From Polytrichum commune (lineage: Eukaryota > Streptophyta > Polytrichopsida > Polytrichales > Polytrichaceae), in NCBI GenBank assembly GCA_950295325.1, contig OX485804.1, forward strand, positions 42,582,429 through 42,646,428: a stretch of 64,000 nt of DNA. Reading direction: 5' to 3'. Position 1 is the first letter of the stretch. Every line of letters begins with the position of its first letter. The position numbers and the translations under genes were made by a program. The notes under the pieces were generated by a model that made no database searches, was not told the DNA's origin, and saw only the letters and a program-made list of their open reading frames with translations. Below, piece after piece: positions 1 to 17,094 of this stretch.

Positions 1-2242
1 GTACATCATAGCAAGATGGCAACTTCCGCACAAATGGATTTAATTATGAAGTGTACATGGCATGTGCCACAATAAGTGTTGGTAGAAACTTATGAGAAAG
101 TTGACATGGCATAAAAATAGATCATGATTCAACAAACAAATTATCAAAACCATCATGGTACTGTAATGATATTAAGGGTGGGTTTAATTTAAAGTTTGGT
201 TCCAAGAACTCAGGGTCCAAAATACCCTTTAATGGATCTTACTAACAAACTCAAGATTGGACTCAAGCTCGAAGATTGAGTTCTCAAACTAGGAGGATTT
301 CATTCTTGGGCGAGGGACTACCAAGATTTGACGGAAAAGTGATGCCACATTAGCACCACTTCATTTTAATAATACCTTGGATCCAATCCCTAGTGTAAAA
401 TCCTCGAGTCCAAAAGTTTGCTCTTGACCAACAAAATTGCACAATTTTGGAGTATCTTTGGTCTTGGACCCTAGTGTAAACCAACCCTAAGCTTTGCAAC
501 ATTATTTTGAAGTTTACGTGGGCCAACTTCTGATGTTTAACTTACTAACTCCCCCTTTCCGAGGATACCAAAAGGTCAACGCCGTAACAACGGATTAAAG
601 CACCTCACTTACTGTATCACCTTATGCAAAAGGCCTAAATCAAAGTACACACTCCCCCACTTGCACCTTCCGTAAATAAGTAGGATATGGTATTATTCAA
701 TAGGTCAGGGACTTGGAATCTACTATACTACCCCTGCCACACGTTTTTCTTTTAACAGTATATGTGAGTTGATCACACTACACAAGATTACCCCAATGGA
801 TGTGTGTTACTATACACAGTTCCGCAATGCAACAGTGTGTTACTCATGATTTCCAATTTTACTAACAGAAGTTCAATAGGTTGTTCGGATGTTACAGGAC
901 ATAAATGACTTTGCATGGTAAAACATTAGTCGCATTCAATAGTTATAGAACACATAACTCCGAATAGGAACAAGCATTAAGTGGGATAAGTTAATCAGTG
1001 TACAGGCTCACACAGTTCAAAAAAAATTCTTAACATTTTGAGATAAATGTACATTCAGCACTAGGTACCATAACTGCTGACATGCTATTCTCTCTTTTGT
1101 TCAAAACGAGACTTGTTTGACTAGGCATCCGAGGACATTTGTACAAGCATGTCTTGGAGGTTGTGGAACTCTTGTGTTGAACCACACTTTTCAAGTCAAT
1201 CTATTTCAAATATTATAAGCACACCATACTGTAGTAGGTGCAGGAACTAATAATCTATTTGTTGACCTTATGAGTCAACATTGTGTACCTTTGATGTACC
1301 ATATTGAAAAACCAGATCTCATTCAGCACAAAAACGTTCACACATTGATGTCCGAGCACCCTTCACACCGTAGAGGAAGGGTATTAACCAATAGACGTTT
1401 CATTGGTTTCACTACCTTAGTGATATGGGTTGATATCATATAAATTGCTGCAGACTGATCGGTTGCTTTTAGATCTACGACTTTGCAACTCACAGACGAA
1501 GTAATACATGCTTCAGATACATCCTATAAAATACTGCACACATCATTGAAAAACCTGGCATACACTCCATCGGAGCTGAAGAATGATAAGCCGATGAAAA
1601 AGGAAAAAACTGACTATCATGATTCTCATTCAGTGATAGCACTTGCAACACATACATATTAGTGCCATTGTTGCCGAAACATGAACAGTAGAAACATTCC
1701 GGATTTGGAAGAGCCCATCTATAATTGCTAAGAAATTCATCTCACATCCAATCCACCATGAGAAACAAAGTAACTATGACGGGGTTCAATAAGTACAAAG
1801 AGGACATATGATTCATTGTATAATACAGAGATGAACATAAACTCTGGCTTTCCCAGTTCAAACTACTGGTAGAAAGTCGCTTTTGGTGGAACTGGGCACG
1901 GCAGCAGGCACTCCCTAGGCTTACCATGTTGACATGCTTCGGGTGGTAGATACAAGACCACCCTCATCAACTACAAGAGCCTTCCTCGTGTGCTTCTTGC
2001 TCCATTTGTCGCTTGTCCAAACCTAATTCCAAAGCCCTTCACAATCATGCCAGTGGCCTGCTTTAACCCCTGGACTTCTCGCTAGAAAGACTCTCCCCTG
2101 AAAGACTAAACACATGTGAAACTGGACGGCGAAGTACAAACTAGCTAGCAGATAAACTTTCTAGGCCTCTTATTAGGTTCCATACCAAACCATAGATAAC
2201 CACCAGCCACTGCCAAAATGGCCATCATCACGTGGTCTGCAC
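1..2242. other. 3' flank of the kinesin gene and intergenic DNA
   Basis: No coding region is supported here. The part nearest 2243 should contain the 3' UTR of the minus-strand kinesin gene. I found no canonical AATAAA (TTTATT on the plus strand) between about 1700 and 2243, so the transcript end cannot be placed. The small open frames here have no recognisable domain. Confidence 0.5.
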
Positions 2243-8918
<6,676 letters not shown>

Positions 8919-10250
8919 GGCATGCCATAGCCCCCATTAGCTAAAGGCCGGTCGGCCAATCTCGCAAAACAGAACGTAGGCCTGGATGATGATAAGAAGG
9001 ACGGTTCTTCTAAGCTAAGAACTCCGGACTAGGACTAGGTCTTCCTTCGCCTTCAAAAAGACGCAACTCTGGAAACTCAGAACAACCAGCGCAGGACAAC
9101 CTAACCCTCCCTCCTCCACGTTCTCGAATGGCAGATTGGCAATGCCACCGAACGAAATCAGCTACGTCCCAAACCGCACCCAAAGCCAAATTAGAAAATA
9201 GGCGCCCCACCCCCCCTACCCACAACTAATCGAAGATATAGCTCCAGGTCTGCCGATATAATAAAAGCTGCCTGAAACAGCGATGCACCAGATGTGGCCC
9301 CTCAACATCACCATCATCATCATCATCACCATCATCCACGCATTGCTCCCCACAGATTGCCACACATCCTTCCCCCAAATCCGAGAAGCTGATCCACCCA
9401 CTCAAGCCCAACCCATCCCAACTCAACTCAACATCAATCACAATACCCACTCAGAATTGAAAGATCACACAATGGCGAGCGACATCCGATTGAAACCTCA
9501 CAAAACCAAGCTCCCCCAACCCTACCCGACCCATCAAAATGCAGCACCAAACGACACAAACACACACATAACACACACACTCTCTCCAAGCCCACACACT
9601 AACTACCTCCCTTCCTTCCTCCCCTTCCTCATTCCCTTCCGTCTCCCCTTCCGCCCTCCCACACACTCATCACAAAAAGACAGACGCACGCAAATGCCAA
9701 GCCTGCGATTGACCTGACCCGACCCGACCCGACCCAACCCAACCCAACCCGCGGTGCGCTGCGATCGAGGCGGGGCGTGCAGGAAGGGAGGCGAGTTGAG
9801 AGGCACGTGTAACTGGGGTCGGAAGGTTTGATGGGGAGAGGAGCGGGTGATGCTTGGAATGCATACCTAATGAATGGAAAATGCGTTGAAAAGGGGCTCG
9901 TGCCAGGGCGGGGCGATGGTGGGCAAAGAGGGAAGTCTGGCTGTTTGGTTACATGCTTGCTTACATACGAACGAGGGGACAGGGAGATGCGCAAGGAGAG
10001 AGCAGAGGAATGAGGAGAAGGCGAAGGCAAAGGGGAGGGTGGTGCGCGAGAGAGAGAGAGAAAGGGAGAGAGAGAGAAAGAGAGCGAGCGAGCGAGCAAG
10101 CGAGGGGGGCGGAGGCAGGCGATGGTTAGCAGCCCCTGGAGGCGGGGCTTGGCAGGGTTGCCTGTGCAAACCCAAGGGGAAGGGAAAGGGAAAGGGAAAG
10201 GGAAGAAGACAAAGGGCCCAGGCGAGGTGGGGCCCACCCCCTCCTCTCAT
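8919..10250 (-). promoter_or_regulatory. Putative promoter and 5' UTR region of the kinesin-13 gene
   Basis: This stretch lies directly upstream of the kinesin start codon and is clearly GC-richer than the surrounding DNA. It contains simple repeats: a CCCGA/CCCAA pentamer run at 9711-9752, a GA run at 10048-10105 (CT-rich on the gene's own strand, resembling the pyrimidine patches of plant core promoters) and a GGGAAA run at about 10175-10207. No convincing TATA box in the right orientation was found, so the start of transcription is not assigned. Open frames here are low-complexity and judged spurious. The promoter role is inferred from position and composition only. Confidence 0.45.
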
Positions 10251-10394
10251 AAATCAATCACAAAGGTACTCGGATTTTGAAGTTGCCATTTCCTCTCCGC
10301 TACGTGATTTGGGGGACGGGATTTGTGCCCTCCACCCCTTGTTGTATCTTCTTCTTACAGCCGGTGTCCACTTTCACGATTGAAGCCTTCAATG

Positions 10395-10860
10395 CCCTTC
10401 AAACGCGATTCGGCCCTTCAAATATCTACCTCTCTCACAATACAGCCCTTCAAATGCGATTCGGCCCTTCAAATATCTACTTCTCTCACAAAACAACCCT
10501 TCAAACGTGATTCGGCCCTTCAAATATCTACCTCTCACAAAACAGCCCTTCAAACGCGATTCGGCCCTTCACATATCTACCTATCTCACAATACAGCCCT
10601 TCAAACGCGATTCGGCCCTTCAAATATCTACCTCTCTCACAAAACAGCCCTTCAAACGTGATTCGGCCCTTCAAATATGTACCTCTCTCACAATACAGCC
10701 CTTCAAACGCGATTCGGCCCTTCAAATATATACCTCTCTCACAAAACAGCCCTTCAAACGTGATTCGGCCCTTCAAATATGTACCTCTCTCACAAAACAG
10801 CCCTTCAAACGCGATTTGGCCGTTCAAATATATACCTCTCTCACAAAACAACCCTTCAAA
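10395..10860. repeat. 51-bp minisatellite, nine copies plus a partial
   Basis: Units start at 10395, 10446, 10497, 10546, 10597, 10648, 10699, 10750 and 10801, with a broken tenth at 10852. Eight units are 51 bp and the third is 49 bp, having lost one CT. Each unit holds two CCCTTCAAA boxes, a GATTCGGCC core and a CTCTCACAA stretch. Copies differ at a few positions (ACGCG/ACGTG, ATATC/ATATG/ATATA) that alternate, suggesting some duplication of two-unit blocks. Because 51 is a multiple of three, long open frames appear on both strands; they are by-products. Confidence 0.95.
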
Positions 10861-11141
10861 ATGCAACCCTGGATCGAAACTGAAGACGTTGTCACTTGGA
10901 GTCCTCGATATACTTTGCCCGCCACAAGAACCAAGCGTAGGGCATTGTCACTGCAAGAAGTGGAGTTGGATGGTTCGTTCTTAATTCTTCACATTCTACT
11001 GGAAAACATGTACCATGTAATTCACGCACAAGTTTAATATGAGTTTTGTATTTCATTTCTATATTCTTAGATTGACGTCTTGGATTTGAAATTTGAGAGC
11101 CCTTCAAAATGAAACTCATACGAGGGCTTCAATCTTGAACA

Positions 11142-11422
11142 TTGCCGGTGTCCCAAATCCCACTCGCGTTTAGCAACTCCCACCGCGGAGGCAAAGTCCC
11201 AACTTTTGAGCCTCAAGTCACCATTTGAAGGTGGTCAATTATAATTGGAGTTGGGTCTTTATTATTTTAAGAAATAATTATATTCGTGGGACTTGTGTTG
11301 TTGAGAGTTGGGTCTAGCTTTATGCTCGACCCAACTCTCAACACAAGCCCCAAGCCTCACCTCCAGAAAGTGTTGTCATGTAGGCATCCATACCATTCTT
11401 GGGATCCCATGTGAACCAGTCC
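11142..11422. mobile_element. MITE-like element, copy 1 (related to 49582-49942)
   Basis: It shares the sequence around GGAGGCAAAGTCCCAACTTT and CCCAAGCCTCACCTCCA with the element at 49582-49942. The right end reads CTTGGGATCCCATG followed by TGAACCAGTCC; its complement matches the left end of the other copy. An internal perfect 15-bp hairpin, GTTGAGAGTTGGGTC (11300-11314) with its complement at 11328-11342, is present. No coding capacity. The left boundary is diverged and approximate. Confidence 0.6.
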
Positions 11423-11447
11423 ATGCATGCAAACACATCCATCCAAT

Positions 11448-11662
11448 GTTCGGGGAGATTTTTGGGCATAATCGGTCAAGATCCGATCCTTAGTGTTTCC
11501 AAGTCCAACAAGTTACGTGTTATGATCTTTCGTTTTTTCTTTACTAGTGTGAGGTATATTCCACGGACTCCTCTAAAATGAGTTGGTATTTTTCATGATG
11601 TTTTGATGGACTTCAACCGGTTATTTCTCAAACTCAATTGGTTCATTTGTAACTAAGCAACC
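11448..11662 (+). repeat. Dispersed copy of the CGGGGAGATTTTTGGGC repeat family
   Basis: It begins CGGGGAGATTTTTGGGCATA and carries, in the same order, the blocks found in the array at 58790-59640: a TCAAGATCC...AGTGTTTCC block, GAGGTATATTC, TCCTCTAAAATGA, AACCGGTTATTTCTCAAACT and GGTTCATTTGTAACTAA. Another diverged copy lies at 39348-39515. No coding potential was seen. Confidence 0.65.
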
Positions 11663-11794
11663 AATTCTCCCCGTTTGTTGCCTCCATCTTGTTTTGAAAA
11701 TAAATGGCACACACTTCAACATATTGTTCGTGAAAATGTCTTCAACAATACAACTCAGATCCCAAAGTTGCAATTTTTTTCTACATAATTTGGG

Positions 11795-14565
11795 GGAAGA
11801 GATTTGCGCCCTCCACCCCAATTTTTTTAAGGTGGACCAACTACTTACATTCAAACACATCCACCTCACTCATAAATTTGTACCATTTGATCTAGCATAT
11901 TGTTTATGAATATCTTCAATGATATGTGTATCTCATAATCACCCCTTAGTATGTAACGAGGAGAAAGAGATTTGTGTCCTCCGCCCCCAATTTCCTTACA
12001 GTGAACCAACTACATTCAAACACATAACTTATTGTTTATGTTTAGCAACCCATAGAGGTGGGGTCACGCAACAAGAGGAAGAAGTTGAGGCTCTCCCCTC
12101 TCTCTCTCTAAGCACCCAAATTTTAAAGTTGCCATTCTTTGCTCCTACATATTTTGGGGGTGAGATTTGTGCTTTCCACCCCAAGTTTCTCAAGGTGAAC
12201 TATACATTCAAACACATTCACCTCATGTGGTTCAACATATTGTTTATGAAATTGTCTTCGAATGTATATCTCGTAATTGATCACTCATCCACAAAGGCAC
12301 GACATTACCCATAACCCTAGATTTTATCTACGAGCAAAGCATTATGGATTGGATAATCAACAAAAAGAGAGTAGATGATGACACTTGCCAATTATCTAGC
12401 CCATAATCAGTCCTTTGTACATAATTTTGGGGAACATATTGTACCCTTCACACTAAGTTCATAAGGTTGAACCATACATTTAAACACACCCATCTTACTT
12501 GGAAAATAATATCTTATGGTCGAACATATCGTTTATAAATACCTCGGATAGTATGTATACCTCATAATCAATGCTAGTACATAACTTGGGGGAATATATT
12601 GTGCCCTCCACCCCGTGTTACTTAGGATGAACTAACTACATTCAAACACGTCCATTTCACTCGTAAACTAATGCCATATGGTCCAACATCTTCTTTATAA
12701 ATATCTTCAATGATTTGTGTACTTGTATTTTGGTTTTTTCTTGCAATTAATTTTTTTATTTGTGCCAAAAAACAAAAACAAAACAATGATTTGTGCCCTT
12801 GGCCTCAAGTTTCTTGGGTTGAACCAAATACATTCATAAACATCTACCTCACTCCTAAAATAATTGTCATATGGCCTAACACGTTGTTTATATGTCTACA
12901 ATGATTTTTATAACTCAAAGTGTTGGCAATCTCCAACGTCAATGACATGTAATGCGCCCATTGGACACGAGCACGTCGATTATAGATTGTAGCACACTAT
13001 CCTTGCGAGATGGTCACCGCAACGTATGATATTTAATATATATTGCCCTACTATGAATTATAGCACAAGGACGCCTTGCTACATCCCATAGCAGGGCTCC
13101 TTGCGTGCAATGTACGGTCCATAACCACTCCTACTACATAATATGGGGGAAGATATTTGTGCCCTTTGCCTCAAGTATGAGCACTCAAGTATGGTCACTC
13201 AATTCTAGACCATGTACACCAAAAATGAAACTAGAACTTCTAAGATGCATCACAAGAAAAGGTCAAATTTTATCAATGTTTTCCCCTAAGCAGATGTACA
13301 TGGTGTTTATTATGTACGGGAAAAATGGCAACCAAATTTGGTGACCTCTTCTTGTATAGAAGATGCCATTTTGTATTGGAATGACATAAAATTAAACTAT
13401 AACAATTAGTATAGAAAATGAAGATGAATCTTAGGAAATGCAAAATATGTTGTTATTGAATTCGTATCTCCAATACACATTTATGAATTCTGAAATAATT
13501 TGTAGCATATACCACAGAGGTAGCGAACTTTGACATCACGTTGTTTTCTAATGTGTATGAAGTGACCCCCCCCCCCCTGCGGGTATGTATCTTCAACAAT
13601 TTGTATACTTTATAACAATCGTGCTATGTATACTGGGGGACGAGGTTGTATCCTCCAAGATAGATTTCTTGAGGTGAACAAATACACTCCAACACACCCA
13701 CCTCATTCACAAAATAACCATCCTATGGTCTAACACAATGTTCATGAAAATGTTCAGTAATATGTGTAGCTCATAACCACTCATGCTATGTAATTTGGGG
13801 GAAGATATTTCCACCACCCGCCCCAAAATTTTAGAGTGAGCCAAACATTCAAACACATCTACCTCACTCTCATGAAATTAGGTCATATAGTCCATCATAT
13901 TGTTTACAACTATCCTCAACGATTTGTATACCTCATAATCACTCCTACAAGATAATTTGAGTTTAGCAATTTTGTGCCCTCACAAGGCCCGCACCCGAGT
14001 TCCTCATGGTGAATGAATATGCATTCAAAGACATCCCCCCCCCCCTCTTATGATACAGTCATTTGGTCCAACATACCGTAGCTCTCTAGCAGCTTGGACA
14101 CCTTTATGCCTAATAATTAATTAAAGTGCGAAAGTAAGTTAGGCATCCCAAAAAGAATATTATGAAATTGGGCAAGTTCAAATAGTAATTTAAAATAAGT
14201 TAGAAATTCATCCATGTCATTCCTATAATTAATGAATGGTTTTCCTAATTTTATCTATGTTGGCTACGATTAACCTAAACACTTCCCCTAACCAACATTC
14301 CTTACCATGAAGTTTGTCTTTTACTTGTATGTCAAGGTTTTGCTTTGTGTGAGAGTTATACGGAGTGGTCTTTGTGAGAGACTATGTCACTTGCATTATT
14401 TTGATTTTAGGCACTCTTTGAATGTTTTTTTTGTTAAAAAAACTCAACGAAATTAATTTCCCAGAAATTTAGGCACCTTCAAAATTACTTATTTTCTGCC
14501 CAAGTTGCTAGAGAGCTATGGCATTGTTTTTGAATCTCCTCAATGACACGTATACCTCCTCACTC
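11795..14565 (+). repeat. Old, diverged tandem array, about ten units
   Basis: A unit with consensus order TTTGGGGGAAGA, ATTTGTGCCCTCCACCCC, AAGGTGAACCAACTACATTC, AAACACATCCACCTCACTC, ATATGGTCCAACATATTG, TTTATGAATATCTTCAATG and ACCTCATAATCACTCCTA recurs with anchors near 11797, 11955, 12153, 12427, 12590, 12785, 13143, 13630, 13796 and 13960. Most intact spacings are roughly 160-200 bp. Copies are strongly diverged and interrupted by insertions. A single related start is at 10311, just before the minisatellite. No protein is supported. Confidence 0.8.
14076..14521. mobile_element. MITE inserted inside the diverged tandem array
   Basis: The ends are inverted: TAGCTCTCTAGCAGCTTGG at 14079-14097, with its complement (one mismatch) at 14500-14518. 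The match extends to 22 bp with two mismatches at 14076-14097 and 14500-14521. It interrupts an array unit between 'GGTCCAACAT' and 'ATTGTTTTTGAATCTCC', which are adjacent in other units, so the insertion boundaries are visible. About 446 bp, no open frame. A CAT trinucleotide on both sides may be the target duplication, but this is not certain. Confidence 0.75.
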
Positions 14566-15235
14566 ACACATTGGGATTATGAGGTTGCCATTTCCCATCG
14601 TCTTGGCAAGTCCCCTTTCCTTATGTGGTTGTGTGCATCCTAACATTTCTATAATGGACATATTGTCATGGGTGATTGAAATTTGGATGAAAATTTACTT
14701 GGTAAGTGACATTGTGAATCTATCATAGTCAAATGTTCTTTACGAGGAAAAAATAACAAAAAAATGTTAGGTTTACATTTAGTGTTGGTGACACTACACG
14801 GGCATTTTGCAACTAGTATTGAGCGACGCAAATAGAATTGGTGACACTAAATACAATATTTGGTGTAGTTACGTAGTTCATTACTACATTTGTCACGGTT
14901 GGAGATTTGAAGTTGCCCAATTCATTGATCAGTGTCTAGAATTGGCGTTTTGTTTTAGAGTCTCTACTTGGAGTGCAAACATAGAAGACCATCAATGCAC
15001 ATAGTACCGGGTGAGAAAAAGAAGTTGATCATTTTTACCATGCACATGAATGACGATGTCAATTCCGTGTCGATTCATCTTTGGGTGTCAATGAATTGGA
15101 TGTTATATATTATTTTAAATGCAAGGGATTTGGCAATGCATAAAAACGACACTCACATGTGGGTGAAAACATAAGGACCATCAATGTACCCAACCCTTTT
15201 GTACCCGATGAAAAAATACATTATCATGTTACCAT

Positions 15236-15420
15236 CTTTGCAATTTTTCTTTTCTTTTATTTATTTGTTTATGTAATGGAAATGAGGCGTGTGTCCACTT
15301 GGCTAGTTCCTCCGTCACATAGAGAGAAGCTTCCACGGTCGGGAATTGAACCGCCAACCACTCCATTTGGTTTTGGGTACTTGTCCACTATCATCCAGTA
15401 GTTTAAGGTCATCTCGAACC
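15236..15420 (-). mobile_element. tRNA-related SINE, copy A
   Basis: Read on the minus strand it starts GGTTCGAGATGACC, has an A-box-like GGATGATAGTGGACAAG, a B box GGTTCAATTCC, a shared body (CTCTCTA..., GGACACACGCCTC) and an A-rich tail (AAATAAATAAAAGAAAAG). The flanks repeat TTACCAT (15229-15235 and 15421-15427), a short target duplication. The neighbouring array unit reads continuously if the element is removed. The RNA polymerase III promoter boxes point to a tRNA ancestor; mobility by a partner LINE is known for the class and inferred here. Confidence 0.8.
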
Positions 15421-15717
15421 TTACCATGCATGCGAGTTACGGTGTCAATTCCCGGGCGATTTGTTTTCAAGTGTTCACAACGAATCATACTATATATAGC
15501 ACTTGTAAGGTTCATTTACCACCGGACTAAAGGGTTTGACAATACAAGAGGACGAAGGAAAGAGACTCATTTATGGGTGAAAAACATAGGGGACTATTGA
15601 TGTCACAACCCTTTTTGTACTTGGTGAGGTAAGAAAATGATTTGATATTAACTTACCGTGCACGTGAATCACAAATGTCAATTCTCCATCGATTTATCTT
15701 CGAGTGTTCACAATGAA

Positions 15718-15994
15718 GTATGAGATGACCATAAACTACCGGATGATAGTGGAAAGGTACCCAAACCGAACGGAATGGTTGGCGGTTTGATTCCTGACCA
15801 TGAAATTGTCTCTCTACTCAACGGAATAATAATAACAACTTCGGTCTCCGAAGGAGACCGACGTGAATTAAGTGTCTGTTCGATCTACCTTCAATCCCAA
15901 GCCCACAGGACAGAGTCTACTCAACGGAAAACTAACCAGATGGTCAAGCGCCTCATGTTGTCCAAAAAATTTATTAAAAAAGAAGAAGAAAAAA
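15718..15994 (+). mobile_element. tRNA-related SINE, copy B, with a nested insertion
   Basis: Same family as 15236-15420 and 42801-42979. It carries the A-box-like GGATGATAGTGGAAAGG, a B box GGTTTGATTCC, the body ending GGTCAAGCGCCTCATG, and an A-rich tail (AAAAAAGAAGAAGAAAAAA). It is flanked by a perfect 12-bp target duplication, GTTCACAATGAA (15706-15717 and 15995-16006). Length is 277 bp because a second element sits inside at 15827-15915; without it and its duplication the SINE is 174 bp. The perfect duplication implies a fairly recent insertion. Confidence 0.88.
15827..15915 (-). mobile_element. 89-bp retroposon-like insertion nested in SINE copy B
   Basis: It is flanked by a perfect 14-bp duplication TCTACTCAACGGAA (15813-15826 and 15916-15929), present once in the expected SINE sequence. 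On the minus strand the 3' end is GTTGTTATTATTA, preceded by a strong hairpin CGGTCTCC-TTC-GGAGACCG. A short 3' repeat tail plus a hairpin resembles the 3' ends of some SINEs or of 5'-truncated LINEs. I do not recognise the family, and no promoter boxes are clear. Confidence 0.7.
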
Positions 15995-16143
15995 GTTCAC
16001 AATGAATTGGGTCTATCATAGCATTATAGTTCATTTGCCATCGGATGTAGAGGTTTGACAATGCAAGAAGATGAAACAAAGAGAAACTCATTTACAAGTG
16101 AAAATGTAGGTGACCATCATTGTCACTTTGTATCCAGTGACAA

Positions 16144-16255
16144 GAAAATAAAAGAAAATATAACGCCCGTATATCATACCGGCATGAATGTGAGCCCGTT
16201 AACCTTGTACTGATCATGGTTCCCGTGATGCAGTATAGGGCGTTATGCTTCCTTT
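16144..16255. mobile_element. 112-bp structured insertion with 13-bp target duplication
   Basis: It is bounded by a perfect direct repeat TATCCAGTGACAA (16131-16143 and 16256-16268). Inside, ATAACGCCC and GGGCGTTAT near the two ends can pair to close a stem. The left side is A-rich (GAAAATAAAAGAAAAT) and the right side ends CTTCCTTTT. This suggests a retroposed small structured RNA or a SINE-like element. Orientation is unclear: the A-rich end suggests minus, the terminal T run suggests plus. A stretch ATCATACCGGCATGAATG vaguely resembles the start of 5S rRNA; this is weak. Confidence 0.6.
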
Positions 16256-16440
16256 TATCCAGTGACAACAAAGTTACAATATCACCATGCATGTAGTTAC
16301 GATGGTGTTGATTCCCCATCAATTTGACTTCAAACAATCAAAACAAATTAGACCATGTATAGCGTGTTAGTTCATTTGCCATCGGAATTAAGGTAGAGGT
16401 TTGACAACAAAAAATTGTGAAAGAAAGGTTACGCTCCTTT

Positions 16441-17090
16441 TACTGAACACATGAGTTGTAAATCTATTGCCTAGTTGTGAGTATATGGCCAACAAGATTT
16501 ATGGGGAAGGGACAATGATGAAAAAGGATGTCGTGTGTACATTAGAGTTTACCATAAAGTCACAAAATGTTGGGCCAAAACCTTCACTTTTGAAGGACTC
16601 TACCATATTTGCCACTTCTTACATCCGTATGTGCCATGGACCTAACATGTATTTAAAGTAAATCTAGACATACTTTCAAAATTTAGACATTTTGGTTGTT
16701 TTAATTCAATGGGTCGATCCATTGATACACCTCAATTTTGTGGGAGATATGTGAATCCTTAGTGATCATTTCAATGTTATATCATTAAAATATGATGGAA
16801 ATATTATTTTTGTTAATTTTGTAAAATTATATATTTAATAATGAAAATAAAATAAAAAACAAGTGCTATAATATTATCTTGATCGACTCTGCATATTCTA
16901 TCGTAGGATATTACAATAGAATTGTATGGTGAGAATTCAACATGTTAGGCTCACGAATTTGGACTTAGTCCATTTTCACTTAAATGTCATACACCTAATT
17001 CAAAGTTATGTATGAAATTGCATTGTATTCAATGGACTACGATGCAAGAGGGGTCTCAAAACATGTGATGATAGAATCCATGTTTTAATG
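16441..17090. other. Intergenic, nothing recognised
   Basis: AT-rich sequence without a supported gene, array or inverted-end element. Confidence 0.5.
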
Positions 17091-17094
17091 CTTA

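Larger units (their letters stand above)
14990..16440 (+). repeat. Diverged tandem array of about 190-235-bp units, invaded by small elements
   Basis: Recurring blocks are TGTCAATTCC...CGATTTATCTT, GTGTTCACAATGAA, TAGTTCATTTGCCATCGG, GTTTGACAATGCAAGA and a stretch resembling ACTCATTTATGGGTGAAAA. Anchors near 15058, 15441, 15675 and 16301 give spacings of about 190-235 bp once the inserted elements (15236-15420, 15718-15994, 16144-16255) and their target duplications are removed. This empty-site logic is what defines the insertions precisely. Confidence 0.75.

Noticed and set aside
9283-10383. Several frames of 60-200 codons in the kinesin 5' flank
   Set aside because: They are low-complexity (Pro/Ser/His or Arg/Glu runs) and arise from simple repeats and GC-rich composition on both strands.
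10395-10860. Regular repeats that could suggest a CRISPR array
   Set aside because: Units are contiguous tandem copies without unique spacers, in a eukaryotic intron-bearing context.
10323-11037. Overlapping open frames of 108-176 codons on both strands with repeats such as PFKRDSALQISTSLTKQ
   Set aside because: They are translations of the 51-bp minisatellite, whose period is a multiple of three; frames are open on both strands and show no domain.
12708-12795. 64-bp insert with A-rich end between two CAATGATTTGTG repeats, resembling another retroposon
   Set aside because: Both flanks are also natural parts of the surrounding array unit (CAATGATTTGTGTAC and GATTTGTGCCC), so the duplication may be accidental.
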